DNA of 64,000 nucleotides from Cellvibrio sp. UBA7661 (GTDB lineage Bacteria; Pseudomonadota; Gammaproteobacteria; Pseudomonadales; Cellvibrionaceae). The notes beneath the pieces were generated by a model, which saw only the letters and a list, made by a program, of their open reading frames with translations, had not been told where the DNA came from and did no database searches. Each line of letters opens with the position of its first letter. Position 1 is the first letter of the stretch. The stretch is from positions 78,411 through 142,410 of the forward strand of contig DLHT01000018.1 in the NCBI GenBank assembly GCA_002483365.1, given 5' to 3'. A program made the translations under genes and the position numbers. Positions 35,736 to 44,706 of this stretch are shown here, in pieces.

Positions 35736-37406
35736 CTACCGCGCCCGATATTTAAAATCACGTATCTGCACTTTTCCTTTGCTTTCACCTGCACAATACA
35801 GGGCTACTTTCAAACTCAGGAATCTGCCGAAGACGTTGTGGTTGATGCCGGAGACTTCCATGCGGGTGCCGAGGGTTGTCCAGGTTTGGCCGTTGTCGTA
35901 TGAGTAGGCGTAGGTGATGACTTGATGGTCGTTAATTAACCGTAGACGCAACTTGCGTGATTTATGCGGGATGCGCGCCCAGCTATGTTCTTCTGCGTAT
36001 TGATAAATTTTAATGGCTTCAGCATTAAAACCTAATCCGACAAATGCCTTATTGTTGTAAAACAAAAGTAAACCGGCTTCTGCATCGCCGTGCAAATCAA
36101 AATCCACATCTACTTGATAGGCGCGATCACCCACGACGCATGTTAGCGGCGATGAATTTGCAGGTGAATTTCCTGCTGCTGTCAGTTCCAATGCTTTATG
36201 GTTGTATTTAATGCGCGAACTTTCGTTTGCACTTGGGTTGTGAAAAGTCCATTGGATGCCGAATTTATTGCGCGAGAAATCATCTGACAATGCCATGCCG
36301 GAATCACCGCGTGAATCGGGCAGGGGCTTGGGTAGTGGATGGGATAAATCGCCACCTTTTGCGCGGAACCAGCCATCACTTGTCCATTCGATAGGTTCCA
36401 AAATAGTTTGGCGGCCAAGTGTTCTGAATCCATTTTCGTAGGCGTGATAAATCATCCACCATTCGCTTTCTTTATCGCCGCCAGTTGATGGACCTTCGAT
36501 TAGAGTCGCGTGTCCGCGCGACCACCAGGGTTCAGCCTCTGATTGCGTGCGCACTAACGGGTTGTGTGGGCAGTGCTCCCAAGGGCCGTGGATTGAACGT
36601 GAGCGTGCGGCAATTACCATATGGCCGGTGACTGGACCTGCAGTGCCACCAACGGCCGTGACCAAATAAAACCATTCACCGCGACGCAATAGTTTTGGGC
36701 CTTCCGGTGCAAAATTTTCTACGATCCAATCATCGGGATAGCGCCACGGACTATAGGCGTGCTCCAATGTTCCGTCGGTGGCCAAACCATCATCTCGCAA
36801 ACGGATTTTGCGGATGCCATTCACAAATAAATACCGCTTTCCATCTTCACCTACCGCATGACCTGGGTCGATGCAGCCATCAATTTTTAAATCGATGGGG
36901 TCGCTCCATGGGCCGTTAATATCATCGGCCCAAATAACATAAGTGCCCCAGGGTTTTCCTTCCGGCGCGGCGGGAATATAAATGTAATAACGGTTGTTGT
37001 GTTTGCATAAATCCAACGCCCACACAGTACCAATATTTTTTTCCAATGCAGGGCCGATGGGAACCCAATTCACTAAATCACGCGAATGCCAAATAACAAT
37101 TCCGGGGTAAGAATTAAATGATGAAAACGTCATGTAGTAATCATCGCCATCTTTCAACACGGTCGGGTCCGGGTGATCGCCAGAAATGATAGGGTTTAAA
37201 AAAGTGCCGTTGCCAAGATCGGCTTTGCGCTGGCCTTCAATCCCGCGCGCCCATTTTGGTTTGAATGGTGTATTAACCACCGGCGCGCAAGCTGGCTCTG
37301 TTTTTTTTGATTCCACTGCGTGTGTGCGATTCACCAGCGCCAAAGGCGATACTGCTGCTGCGGTTAAACAAGCTTTGAACAAAGTTCTGCGTGTTTTATC
37401 AAACAT
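35736..37406 (-). CDS. Glycoside hydrolase family 43 (beta-xylosidase / arabinofuranosidase type), exported
   Basis: The 556-residue enzyme hydrolyses hemicellulose side chains or xylo-oligosaccharides. The five-bladed propeller residues are visible: catalytic base Asp80 in DHPDPTV, the pKa-modulating Asp180 in CIDPG, and catalytic acid Glu235 in APEGP. After about residue 370 comes a concanavalin-A-like C-terminal domain typical of GH43 beta-xylosidases. The N terminus (TRRTLFKACLTAAA, ending near THA at residue 30) looks like a twin-arginine signal. Substrate cannot be fixed from sequence. The pirin-like gene ends three bases upstream of its start on the same strand. Confidence 0.9.
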   Translation of the reverse strand: MFDKTRRTLFKACLTAAAVSPLALVNRTHAVESKKTEPACAPVVNTPFKPKWARGIEGQRKADLGNGTFLNPIISGDHPDPTVLKDGDDYYMTFSSFNSYPGIVIWHSRDLVNWVPIGPALEKNIGTVWALDLCKHNNRYYIYIPAAPEGKPWGTYVIWADDINGPWSDPIDLKIDGCIDPGHAVGEDGKRYLFVNGIRKIRLRDDGLATDGTLEHAYSPWRYPDDWIVENFAPEGPKLLRRGEWFYLVTAVGGTAGPVTGHMVIAARSRSIHGPWEHCPHNPLVRTQSEAEPWWSRGHATLIEGPSTGGDKESEWWMIYHAYENGFRTLGRQTILEPIEWTSDGWFRAKGGDLSHPLPKPLPDSRGDSGMALSDDFSRNKFGIQWTFHNPSANESSRIKYNHKALELTAAGNSPANSSPLTCVVGDRAYQVDVDFDLHGDAEAGLLLFYNNKAFVGLGFNAEAIKIYQYAEEHSWARIPHKSRKLRLRLINDHQVITYAYSYDNGQTWTTLGTRMEVSGINHNVFGRFLSLKVALYCAGESKGKVQIRDFKYRAR

Positions 37407-37408
37407 AG

Positions 37409-38368
37409 TTAATCCTTAAGGGCTACCGGCAGTTGCGTTTTAGCATTTTGTGCTTGAGCTATTGGTGTGCTGGTGCGTACAGGTTTTTTGGGCGAATGTC
37501 CGTTATATAAGTTATAGATGCCTGACAAGCCGACCTGTAAAGATTCAATGGAGGTATGCACGGAGTTTTTCTGGAATACCAGATCGTAATCAAATTCAAC
37601 GGATGAACCTAACACGAGAATGGTATCGGTCATTGCAGTGAAATTTATGCTGTCAATTGGCCTTTCATAAATGCCCACAGGGTGCGATGGTGTTGTGAAA
37701 AAATTCGTATCTGCATTGTCATTCACGCTCACTTCACCGTTAAGTAGCGCAAACCACGCATACGCGTGATTGAGGGGCAATTCATAGCGCCATTGCTGAT
37801 TGGCATTCAGGCGAACAACAAAATAATTTACCAGCGACGGCGCCGCAAATTCACTGCGCTTGTGACCATGCCACCCCATTAATACTTGCACCGGATCATG
37901 CGCTTTCTGGATGCTTGGTATTTGCGATGTGGTTGCTGGTGCAGGTATTGATGTAGATGTTTGTGCAGGTAATTGATACGCACTTTGCGGCGGCGAATTT
38001 TCTAACGCAGGCGACAATGCAATACACACTTGCACAGCAAAATAATCCGGTGTGGCAGGTTCAATGGAATGCAAAATACCTGAGCCTGAAATAACCCAGG
38101 CCCAGCCATCTTTTTTTAATACGCCCTGTTTTCCGGTAGAGTCACTGTAAGTCGCTTCACCCGCAATCACATAGGTGATGATGGCCAAACCAGATGCCGG
38201 TGTTAGTGTCGGCTGTTCATCCTTGGATGAGGGTTGTGCACTGCATAACTTGAGCGACACAAAAGGTTTTATTTTTTTAAGTTCATGCAACGCAGCAAAA
38301 AGATTAGTGCCGGGTTGATAAACCATATTTTCTGTAAAAAACGCTGTATCTCTCAGTAATCTATTCAT
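37409..38368 (-). CDS. Pirin-like cupin protein with altered metal site
   Basis: This 319-residue protein has a bicupin pattern like pirin: GLAIITYVIAGEATYSDSTGKQGVLKKDG, then ISGSGILHSIE, corresponding to the pirin stretch that normally reads GRGIVHSE. The usual first metal-ligand pair (HPHRG) is replaced by PASG, so iron binding is doubtful. A Pro/Ser/Thr-rich linker (about residues 135-165) separates the two cupins. ATG at 38368 is preferred over the open frame at 38380. It is sandwiched between GH43 and GH5 genes on one strand and seems to be part of a carbohydrate-related operon. Function is unknown. Confidence 0.68.
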   Translation of the reverse strand: MNRLLRDTAFFTENMVYQPGTNLFAALHELKKIKPFVSLKLCSAQPSSKDEQPTLTPASGLAIITYVIAGEATYSDSTGKQGVLKKDGWAWVISGSGILHSIEPATPDYFAVQVCIALSPALENSPPQSAYQLPAQTSTSIPAPATTSQIPSIQKAHDPVQVLMGWHGHKRSEFAAPSLVNYFVVRLNANQQWRYELPLNHAYAWFALLNGEVSVNDNADTNFFTTPSHPVGIYERPIDSINFTAMTDTILVLGSSVEFDYDLVFQKNSVHTSIESLQVGLSGIYNLYNGHSPKKPVRTSTPIAQAQNAKTQLPVALKD

Positions 38369-38390
38369 AATGGTTACCAATAGGGCTTAT

Positions 38391-39716
38391 CTACTTTCCT
38401 GCACCTTGCATAAGCGCATCAAACGCTTTTTGATCCAGTACAGTATTATTTGTGCGATCCAACAGCTCACCTGTGTCCCATAAAAAAGGCACCATGCCGT
38501 TGGCAATCGCTTGCTGTGTAACGTATTTGAGATAGTAAGCACGACCATCCAAATGCAATTTCAAATCATCGCCGGTTAACTGTTTGCGAACGCCCAAGCC
38601 GTACTCACCCATGATGACGGGAATACCTTTATCAACAAATTGGGTTTTTATGCGCGCAAATTGCGTATCTACGTAATCTTCTTCGCCCCATGTTGGGTTG
38701 TGGGTGGTGTCGGTAGTGGAATGAAAACCTTTACCCCAATAAAAAAATTGATTGCCCCAGGTTTCGTCTTTGGTCATGCCGGTGTAATTCCACGGACTGT
38801 AGAAGTGAATTTCCACCATCAATTTATTGGCAACCGCATCATTGGGCATGGTTGTCCACAATTCATTGGTTTTATCAATATCCGTGGACGGGCCTTGCAC
38901 GACCAACACCCGGTGGGCATTTTTGCCACCGGTTGCGCGCACGGTATCGATAAATGTTTGGTGATAGCTGTGCAGCACTTGCATCTGTTCCGCAGTGTCT
39001 ACATTGGGTTCATTCGCACTGGCGAAAATCAGGTGTTCATCAAAATCACGCAGGTGTGTTGCGATCTGCTCCCAGTAGGCTTTTTGTTTGGCGTTGTTGT
39101 CAGCTTGCTTGGCGGGAGTGACATTATTTTCTAACCAACCGCCGTCCCAGTGGATATTCAGTATCACGTACAAATCATTATCCATTGCGTATTGGACAAC
39201 TTCTTTCACGCGGTTTAACCAATGAATATCAATTTCAGCAGTCGCCTGATTGGCATATTGATCCCAAGAGACGGGCAGGCGTATCGCGTTGAAACCCGAT
39301 TGTTTTACAAAGGTGACAAATTCCTTGGTGATTTTAGGATTGCCCCAATAGGTTTCAGATTTGCCGCCCATCGCTTCCAGAGTGTTGCCGATGTTGAACC
39401 CTATGTTGATCTGGCTGGCAATCTGTACCGCGGTACTTTCCATACCCGTTGCATCGGCAGGCAAAGGGTTCACGTTGTAATCAGGATAACCGCCAGCAAC
39501 TGATGCATTGCTGGATGCTGCAGCGGAGGATATGGATGAGGCTGTTGACGATGGCGCAGTGGATGACAGCGCTACTGACGAAGGTGCTAGTGATGAAGGT
39601 GTAGCAGAGCCTTTTGTTGGTGGCGTTGAACTGCCGCCACCTCCGCCACCACAGCCTGTGGCTATGAATAAACCGGACAACAATCCAGACAACAAAAGTG
39701 TATTTATTATTTTCAT
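38391..39716 (-). CDS. Glycoside hydrolase family 5 endoglucanase-type lipoprotein
   Basis: This 441-residue enzyme cleaves beta-1,4-glucan or a related glycan at the outer membrane surface. The lipoprotein signal ends at Cys22, followed by Gly and a Ser/Thr/Pro/Ala linker to about residue 85, typical of Cellvibrio. The GH5 domain shows NIGNTLEAM, GFNAIRLPVSWDQY, LNIHWDGGW, ANEP with acid/base Glu236, VEIHFYSPWNYTG and GEYG with nucleophile Glu371. The open frame extends to 39776, but the ATG at 39716 starts a proper lipoprotein signal. The membrane-bound AraC gene lies upstream on the same strand. Confidence 0.93.
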   Translation of the reverse strand: MKIINTLLLSGLLSGLFIATGCGGGGGGSSTPPTKGSATPSSLAPSSVALSSTAPSSTASSISSAAASSNASVAGGYPDYNVNPLPADATGMESTAVQIASQINIGFNIGNTLEAMGGKSETYWGNPKITKEFVTFVKQSGFNAIRLPVSWDQYANQATAEIDIHWLNRVKEVVQYAMDNDLYVILNIHWDGGWLENNVTPAKQADNNAKQKAYWEQIATHLRDFDEHLIFASANEPNVDTAEQMQVLHSYHQTFIDTVRATGGKNAHRVLVVQGPSTDIDKTNELWTTMPNDAVANKLMVEIHFYSPWNYTGMTKDETWGNQFFYWGKGFHSTTDTTHNPTWGEEDYVDTQFARIKTQFVDKGIPVIMGEYGLGVRKQLTGDDLKLHLDGRAYYLKYVTQQAIANGMVPFLWDTGELLDRTNNTVLDQKAFDALMQGAGK

Positions 39717-39858
39717 GATGATCCCTGATGCGATAGTAAATAAAAACTGCGCGTGTTCAGGGGGCAAGTGTGCCAATGGAATACAAGAGGGGTTAACGCT
39801 TGAACTAAAAACTGTAGCAATTGGTAAAAAGTGTTAGTTTTTTTACCTTAAGTTGAAG

Positions 39859-41043
39859 TCATTCGGGGGATTGTTCATGCCCTTCGGTGAGGGTTTTGTC
39901 ATGCAGGCTTTTGTATACCTTGGGTGTACAGCGATATTCTTCTTTAAATAATTTATTAAAGTAAGACACATTTTTATAGCCGACGGAGTAGGCGATCTCG
40001 GCAATATTGGCATCTTCCTCTTGCGCCAAAAGACGCGCCGCTTCCGTCAGGCGTAACTTGTTCAAATAGCCGGTAAAGGTAAAGCCTAACTCGGATTTGA
40101 GGATGTCATTGATTTTGGTGCGGCTCACGCCGATCTCTATCGCCATCGCCTCCAGATTTAAATCGGGATTAGCGTATTGGGTGGCCATAAAATGTAGGAT
40201 GGCGCTGCGGTCTTTATCTCTTAGCGGCGCTACTGAAATTTGCTGATAAGCAACCAGCGGGCGGTCGCGTTGGATTTTATTTTGTAGTTCGATAATTAAC
40301 GCGCGCGAGTGCTGCCGGAAAAACCACAAGCCATAACCGCTCCACACCAATACCAACACCGCCGCCAACAGATACAGATAAAACCAATTGTGCCCAACCA
40401 GCGTAATTTCACTGATCTGTACATTGGTGTCGGTATTCATCGGCACTTGGATACTGCTACCAAAATTAAGTTTGGCGACCTGATTGAGCTTGTAGGCTTT
40501 GTTCGATAAATCTACCTTGAACATTTCAAACCACCACTGCGCAGTTTCCAGCCGGGTCAAATCCAATTCAATTTTTTGCCATTGCTGGTTGCAGGCAAAA
40601 AAAGTTGACGGGCTGCGATAACTTAAATAATCACCGTGTGTGGATACTTGTTCATCAAAGGTAAGCAGGGCGAAGCTGAGCGTGCTGGGAATGGAGCATT
40701 TACTGCTGAAGGTCATTTTATCGAACGCGGATAAATCCACGTATTGCGCATTTCCGTCGCGGTCCTTGAATACCAAATTGACTGCGCCGTAGGGGTAACG
40801 TGCTGTGGGCGTGAGCGCGAGTTGAAAATTCAGGCTGAATTTATCATCGGTAATTTTTACACTGGAATCGCCACCCTGATCGCTATCGGTTTGGACTTCT
40901 GTCTGCCACTGCAGGTGTTCATTGGTGTTGGGCAACAATGACACCTGCAAAAATGTTTTATCGATACAGAAATAGGCAACCAAGCCGCTGGTTAACAACA
41001 ACGAAAGAAAAACCAGAAATGCTTTGTTATAAAATTCCTGCAT
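39859..41043 (-). CDS. Membrane-anchored AraC-family regulator with periplasmic sensor domain
   Basis: This 394-residue one-component regulator has a membrane helix at about residues 8-26, a periplasmic beta-rich domain (about 28-215), a second helix at about 222-244, and a cytoplasmic AraC DNA-binding domain (about 290-385) with both helix-turn-helix units (LNLEAMAIEIGVSRTKINDIL and ANIAEIAYSVGYKNVSYFNKLFKEEY). The periplasmic part may be carbohydrate-binding, with aromatic patches such as QWWFEMFKV. It sits 142 bases upstream of the GH5 gene. Sensing of extracellular glycan and induction of the GH5-pirin-GH43 genes is inferred. Confidence 0.85.
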   Translation of the reverse strand: MQEFYNKAFLVFLSLLLTSGLVAYFCIDKTFLQVSLLPNTNEHLQWQTEVQTDSDQGGDSSVKITDDKFSLNFQLALTPTARYPYGAVNLVFKDRDGNAQYVDLSAFDKMTFSSKCSIPSTLSFALLTFDEQVSTHGDYLSYRSPSTFFACNQQWQKIELDLTRLETAQWWFEMFKVDLSNKAYKLNQVAKLNFGSSIQVPMNTDTNVQISEITLVGHNWFYLYLLAAVLVLVWSGYGLWFFRQHSRALIIELQNKIQRDRPLVAYQQISVAPLRDKDRSAILHFMATQYANPDLNLEAMAIEIGVSRTKINDILKSELGFTFTGYLNKLRLTEAARLLAQEEDANIAEIAYSVGYKNVSYFNKLFKEEYRCTPKVYKSLHDKTLTEGHEQSPE

Positions 41044-41081
41044 GATGCGTTATCAACCGTGAGGGGAGAGGCATCCTACCA

Positions 41082-44000
41082 TTAATGCCCCTCATGCTCC
41101 TCTTTTTTCAGTGTTGATAAGTAGGCAACCAAATCGCGCAGCTCGGTTTTGGTCAGCCCCAAGCCCATCGGCGGCATAGGCGAAATTCCACCAAACTCCA
41201 ACTTTTCAATCTCGGCGCGCGCAATGGTTTGCGTTGCGTTATTAGCGGTAATGGTGACATCCGTTTTTGTTTCTGCATCGAATGAGCCTTCAATGCGCTC
41301 ACCATTTTTCTTGACCACCGTTACCCGCCCAAAACCGGGCGCAATACGCGCGGCCGGTGCAACCAGTGCCTCCAACATTTGCTCGGGTGAAATGCGAGTG
41401 GCGATGGTAGTGAGATCCGGCCCCACTTTATTGCCGCGGCTGCCGACCATATGGCAACGGATACACTGGGTAGTGTTGCTGTAACGGAACAGGGCAACGC
41501 CTTTTTTAGCATCGCCACCGTAAATGGCTTCGCGATACATATCGAGCGGATTGTTCGGGTCTTTTTTACTTTCGTAATCCGCCAGCAATTGTTTCAGCTC
41601 GGGCGTGCCCAATTGCTCTGCGGCGGTGATCACTTCCAGTTGCACTTGCGGTGCAATTTTTCCGTCGATCAACAATTGCATTTGCGTGCGGAACACGGCT
41701 TCTGCTTCCGGCGCTTTTACATTCGCGAGCGAAAGCAGCGCTGCTTGTTGTTCACCTTTGGTACCGTTTTGCAGCAGAATTTCATGCATTTCTACTACTT
41801 GCCCAACCGGTAAATTCAGATCCGGCAGTAAACCCAATGCAACCATACGCACGGCTTCGTCTTTGTCGTTCATCGCCGCGAATGCAATTTTGCTCATATC
41901 GCTGATATTGAAATGTTTGAGTGAATTCAATGCCGCAATGCGCACAGCAGGTGATGGATCTTTATTCAACGCCTGAAGCAATTGTTCGTTGGACTCGGCC
42001 ACGTTTAATCCGGCAAGAGCCACAATGGTTGCTTCACGCACTTCTGCTGATTTATCGCTTAACAATACTTTGTAAGCACTACCCAATGCTTGTTGGGCAT
42101 CGGCAAGTTTATGGGAAACTGCACCACGGTATTGGCCGGTTACGCGGTCAAAGTCGGATGACTTTTCCCACACTGCCAGCGTTTTTAATGCTTCAGCGCG
42201 CAACGTGCCTTCTACGTTATCGCGCTGGGCAAAACTCGCCAGGCGCATCGCGTTTTCCTGGCTGCTGTTTGCGCCAGTTGCGTACAGATTTGCATTAATG
42301 GCACGGCGCAAAAGCGGTTCATTTTTAAAGCGCGGTGCATCCAATAATTTGGCGAGGATCGGCATGGCATCCACAACAAAATCATCATCGCCAATCGCAC
42401 GCGCCGCATTAGTGACAATAAATTCACTGCTGTCACTCAGGAACAGTGACAGGGCAGGGCTGCGCATATGTTTTAACGCAACCACTGCTGCGATACGCAC
42501 CGCTTCCGAGTGATGCGTTGCCAAATTACTCAGTTCACGTTCGTTCCCGATGCGAGCCAAGGCAATAGCACCGGCATGGCGCAAATAAATATCGCTGTCG
42601 TTGTTGCGCTCCAGTAATGCGATTAAGGGCGCAGTCGCATTTTGGGCACCTATGCGCCCCAGCGCTTGTGCAGCAAAAAATTGCACACGAATTTCGCTAT
42701 CATCCAAACGTACGATCAACGCCTCGGTTGCCGATATTGCTTTGGAATCGCCCAATAATTTTGCTGCTTGTGCGCGGATTTCTGCATCGCTGTCATTTAA
42801 AAACGGCAGCAATATTGCGTTTATCTGTGAATCTTTACGCGCGAGTTGACCCAAGCCCCAGAGTGCGTGAATGCGTGCGAGTTGGTGGCCGTTATTGTTG
42901 GCAACGGCTTGCAATTGCTCCACGGCATTGCGCTTAACCAATTCAAATTGCGCTTTCTGGCGTACACGCATATCCGCGTGCTGGAGTAAGTTGCTTAATT
43001 GTTCCGGCGTGTGATTGGCAAAACTTTCGGCCAGCCGCGCCTGTGTATCTTTGCGTTCATCGTTCGCGGCAGTAGCCGGTGTATCCAATTTCCAAATGCG
43101 GCCTTTTTGTTTTAAACCCCAACCTTCAATCCAGTCGCTCATGTAGAGCGCACCGTCGGGGCCAAAATCCAAACCAGTGGCCAATACACCGCGGAAAATA
43201 TTCTGGTCGCTTGCCAATTCAAACGACGCGCCTTTTGGTTTTAAAGTGAAGGCATTGATGCCAGCGCGTGCGGCCGAGCCGACAAATTCCACCACAAAAA
43301 AGTGATCTTTCCATTCATCGCTCAAGCCGGTACCGGGGTGATAAGTCATTCCGCTGGGGCCAGCGTGGTAGGGTGCAATGGGTGGCAATACGTGTGCAGC
43401 CTGGCCTGCAAAGGCGGGCTTGAAATAGTCTTCATCCATCCAGACTTTGTAGGTGTTATTTTTGGGATCGGTGTATTTGCCTAATTGCCAGTTGGTACGC
43501 CAACCGGAATCAGAACCATCGATGGGATAGACCACACGTTCGTATTCGCCTACGTGATCGCCATCGTTATCCACACTGATTAAATTGCCAAATTTATCAA
43601 ACGAAAATTCGTATACGTTGCGCAAACCAGCGGCATAAACTTCAAAATGACTGCCATCCAATTCACTGCGCACAATTACGCCCTGATTAGGGTAGTGCCA
43701 TTTTTTTCCGCTGCTGTCGATAACACTGGTGCCTACATCGCCCATGCTGTAATAGATGCGGCCATCCGGCCCGATGGTTGCACCGGATAATCCGTGGCCA
43801 CTAAAACCAATGTGCACACCGTAACCAAATGCGAGGGATTTTTTCTCATCCATTGCTCCGTCGCCATTGGTGTCTTTGACTTTCCATAAATCTGGCGCGA
43901 CGGTGATAAAGAGATCATCGTTTTGGTTGTCGTAAAACATTCCACCGATCACATCAGTCACTTCGGTATTGAAATCGCTGATCACGGTTTGCGCGATGTC

Positions 44001-44549
44001 GGCAGTGCCGTTGCCGGTAGTGTCTTCCAAACGCACTACCTGTTCTTGCATCACCGCAAGATCTTTCCAATCGCGAGTGCCGTCTTTATTGCGGTCTGGC
44101 AGCTTTTCATTTTTAGCGCTGTTTTCCGGCGCAAAAATCTTGTGCAAAAACGCACGGCGATCCTCAATGGTGGAGAAGGTCATGGAGGGATGTTCCCAAT
44201 CGGGATAGCCGCGAATATCAAACTCCGAGTTGTTGCTGCGATGGCTGATGCCCGCCCAGATACGGCCTTTATCATCCACATTGATAGCCACGGTATCGCC
44301 CAATAACGCTTCCGATGCCCAGAGCGTGGCTTTCATGCCTTGCGCGGCGGTGATGCTGACTTGTTGTTCAATCGCCTTTGCACTTTGTTCTGCTTCGGCA
44401 TCGGTTATTTTCACAATACTCAAGGGCGCGCTGCTGGCAGCGGCAGATACCGGCACATTGGCGTTGGTGGAGGCATCAGTGGAGGTATCTTTTGAGCAGG
44501 CCCCCAGAAATGCCAGGGACAGAAAGAGAGCAAGTGGTTTTTGATTCAT
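41082..44549 (-). CDS. Large lipoprotein: beta-propeller, HEAT repeats and cytochrome c domain
   Basis: This 1155-residue protein has a lipoprotein signal (GACSKD). Its N-terminal six- or seven-bladed propeller of the sugar-dehydrogenase type spans about residues 60-480. About ten HEAT repeats (500-980) each carry an (A/I)R..A...L pattern. The C-terminal cytochrome c domain has the heme motif CIRCH near residue 1028 and a distal Met in PMPPMGLGL. This architecture is the so-called membrane-bound dehydrogenase type, best known from Planctomycetes and Verrucomicrobia. Oxidation of a sugar with electrons passed to the heme is inferred. It shares a strand with the AraC gene but has no clear operon link to the copper genes. 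Confidence 0.85.
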   Translation of the reverse strand: MNQKPLALFLSLAFLGACSKDTSTDASTNANVPVSAAASSAPLSIVKITDAEAEQSAKAIEQQVSITAAQGMKATLWASEALLGDTVAINVDDKGRIWAGISHRSNNSEFDIRGYPDWEHPSMTFSTIEDRRAFLHKIFAPENSAKNEKLPDRNKDGTRDWKDLAVMQEQVVRLEDTTGNGTADIAQTVISDFNTEVTDVIGGMFYDNQNDDLFITVAPDLWKVKDTNGDGAMDEKKSLAFGYGVHIGFSGHGLSGATIGPDGRIYYSMGDVGTSVIDSSGKKWHYPNQGVIVRSELDGSHFEVYAAGLRNVYEFSFDKFGNLISVDNDGDHVGEYERVVYPIDGSDSGWRTNWQLGKYTDPKNNTYKVWMDEDYFKPAFAGQAAHVLPPIAPYHAGPSGMTYHPGTGLSDEWKDHFFVVEFVGSAARAGINAFTLKPKGASFELASDQNIFRGVLATGLDFGPDGALYMSDWIEGWGLKQKGRIWKLDTPATAANDERKDTQARLAESFANHTPEQLSNLLQHADMRVRQKAQFELVKRNAVEQLQAVANNNGHQLARIHALWGLGQLARKDSQINAILLPFLNDSDAEIRAQAAKLLGDSKAISATEALIVRLDDSEIRVQFFAAQALGRIGAQNATAPLIALLERNNDSDIYLRHAGAIALARIGNERELSNLATHHSEAVRIAAVVALKHMRSPALSLFLSDSSEFIVTNAARAIGDDDFVVDAMPILAKLLDAPRFKNEPLLRRAINANLYATGANSSQENAMRLASFAQRDNVEGTLRAEALKTLAVWEKSSDFDRVTGQYRGAVSHKLADAQQALGSAYKVLLSDKSAEVREATIVALAGLNVAESNEQLLQALNKDPSPAVRIAALNSLKHFNISDMSKIAFAAMNDKDEAVRMVALGLLPDLNLPVGQVVEMHEILLQNGTKGEQQAALLSLANVKAPEAEAVFRTQMQLLIDGKIAPQVQLEVITAAEQLGTPELKQLLADYESKKDPNNPLDMYREAIYGGDAKKGVALFRYSNTTQCIRCHMVGSRGNKVGPDLTTIATRISPEQMLEALVAPAARIAPGFGRVTVVKKNGERIEGSFDAETKTDVTITANNATQTIARAEIEKLEFGGISPMPPMGLGLTKTELRDLVAYLSTLKKEEHEGH

Positions 44550-44633
44550 AAGGCCCCGCTAATCATTATGGTTATTCAGCAATGCCGGACATACCGACGT
44601 TCATATAAATATGATTATAAGGGGAGGAAGGAT

Positions 44634-44694
44634 AAACAAAAACGGGGGCTAGGTCAGATTGACGTTAATAGACATTAATTAACATAACCCCCGT
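44634..44694 (-). terminator. Terminator at the end of the copper operon
   Basis: On the minus strand ACGGGGG and CCCCCGT pair across a 39-base AT-rich loop, followed by TTTTGTTT. It starts 13 bases past the stop of the multicopper oxidase gene. Confidence 0.65.
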
Positions 44695-44706
44695 GGATAC
44701 AGAACG

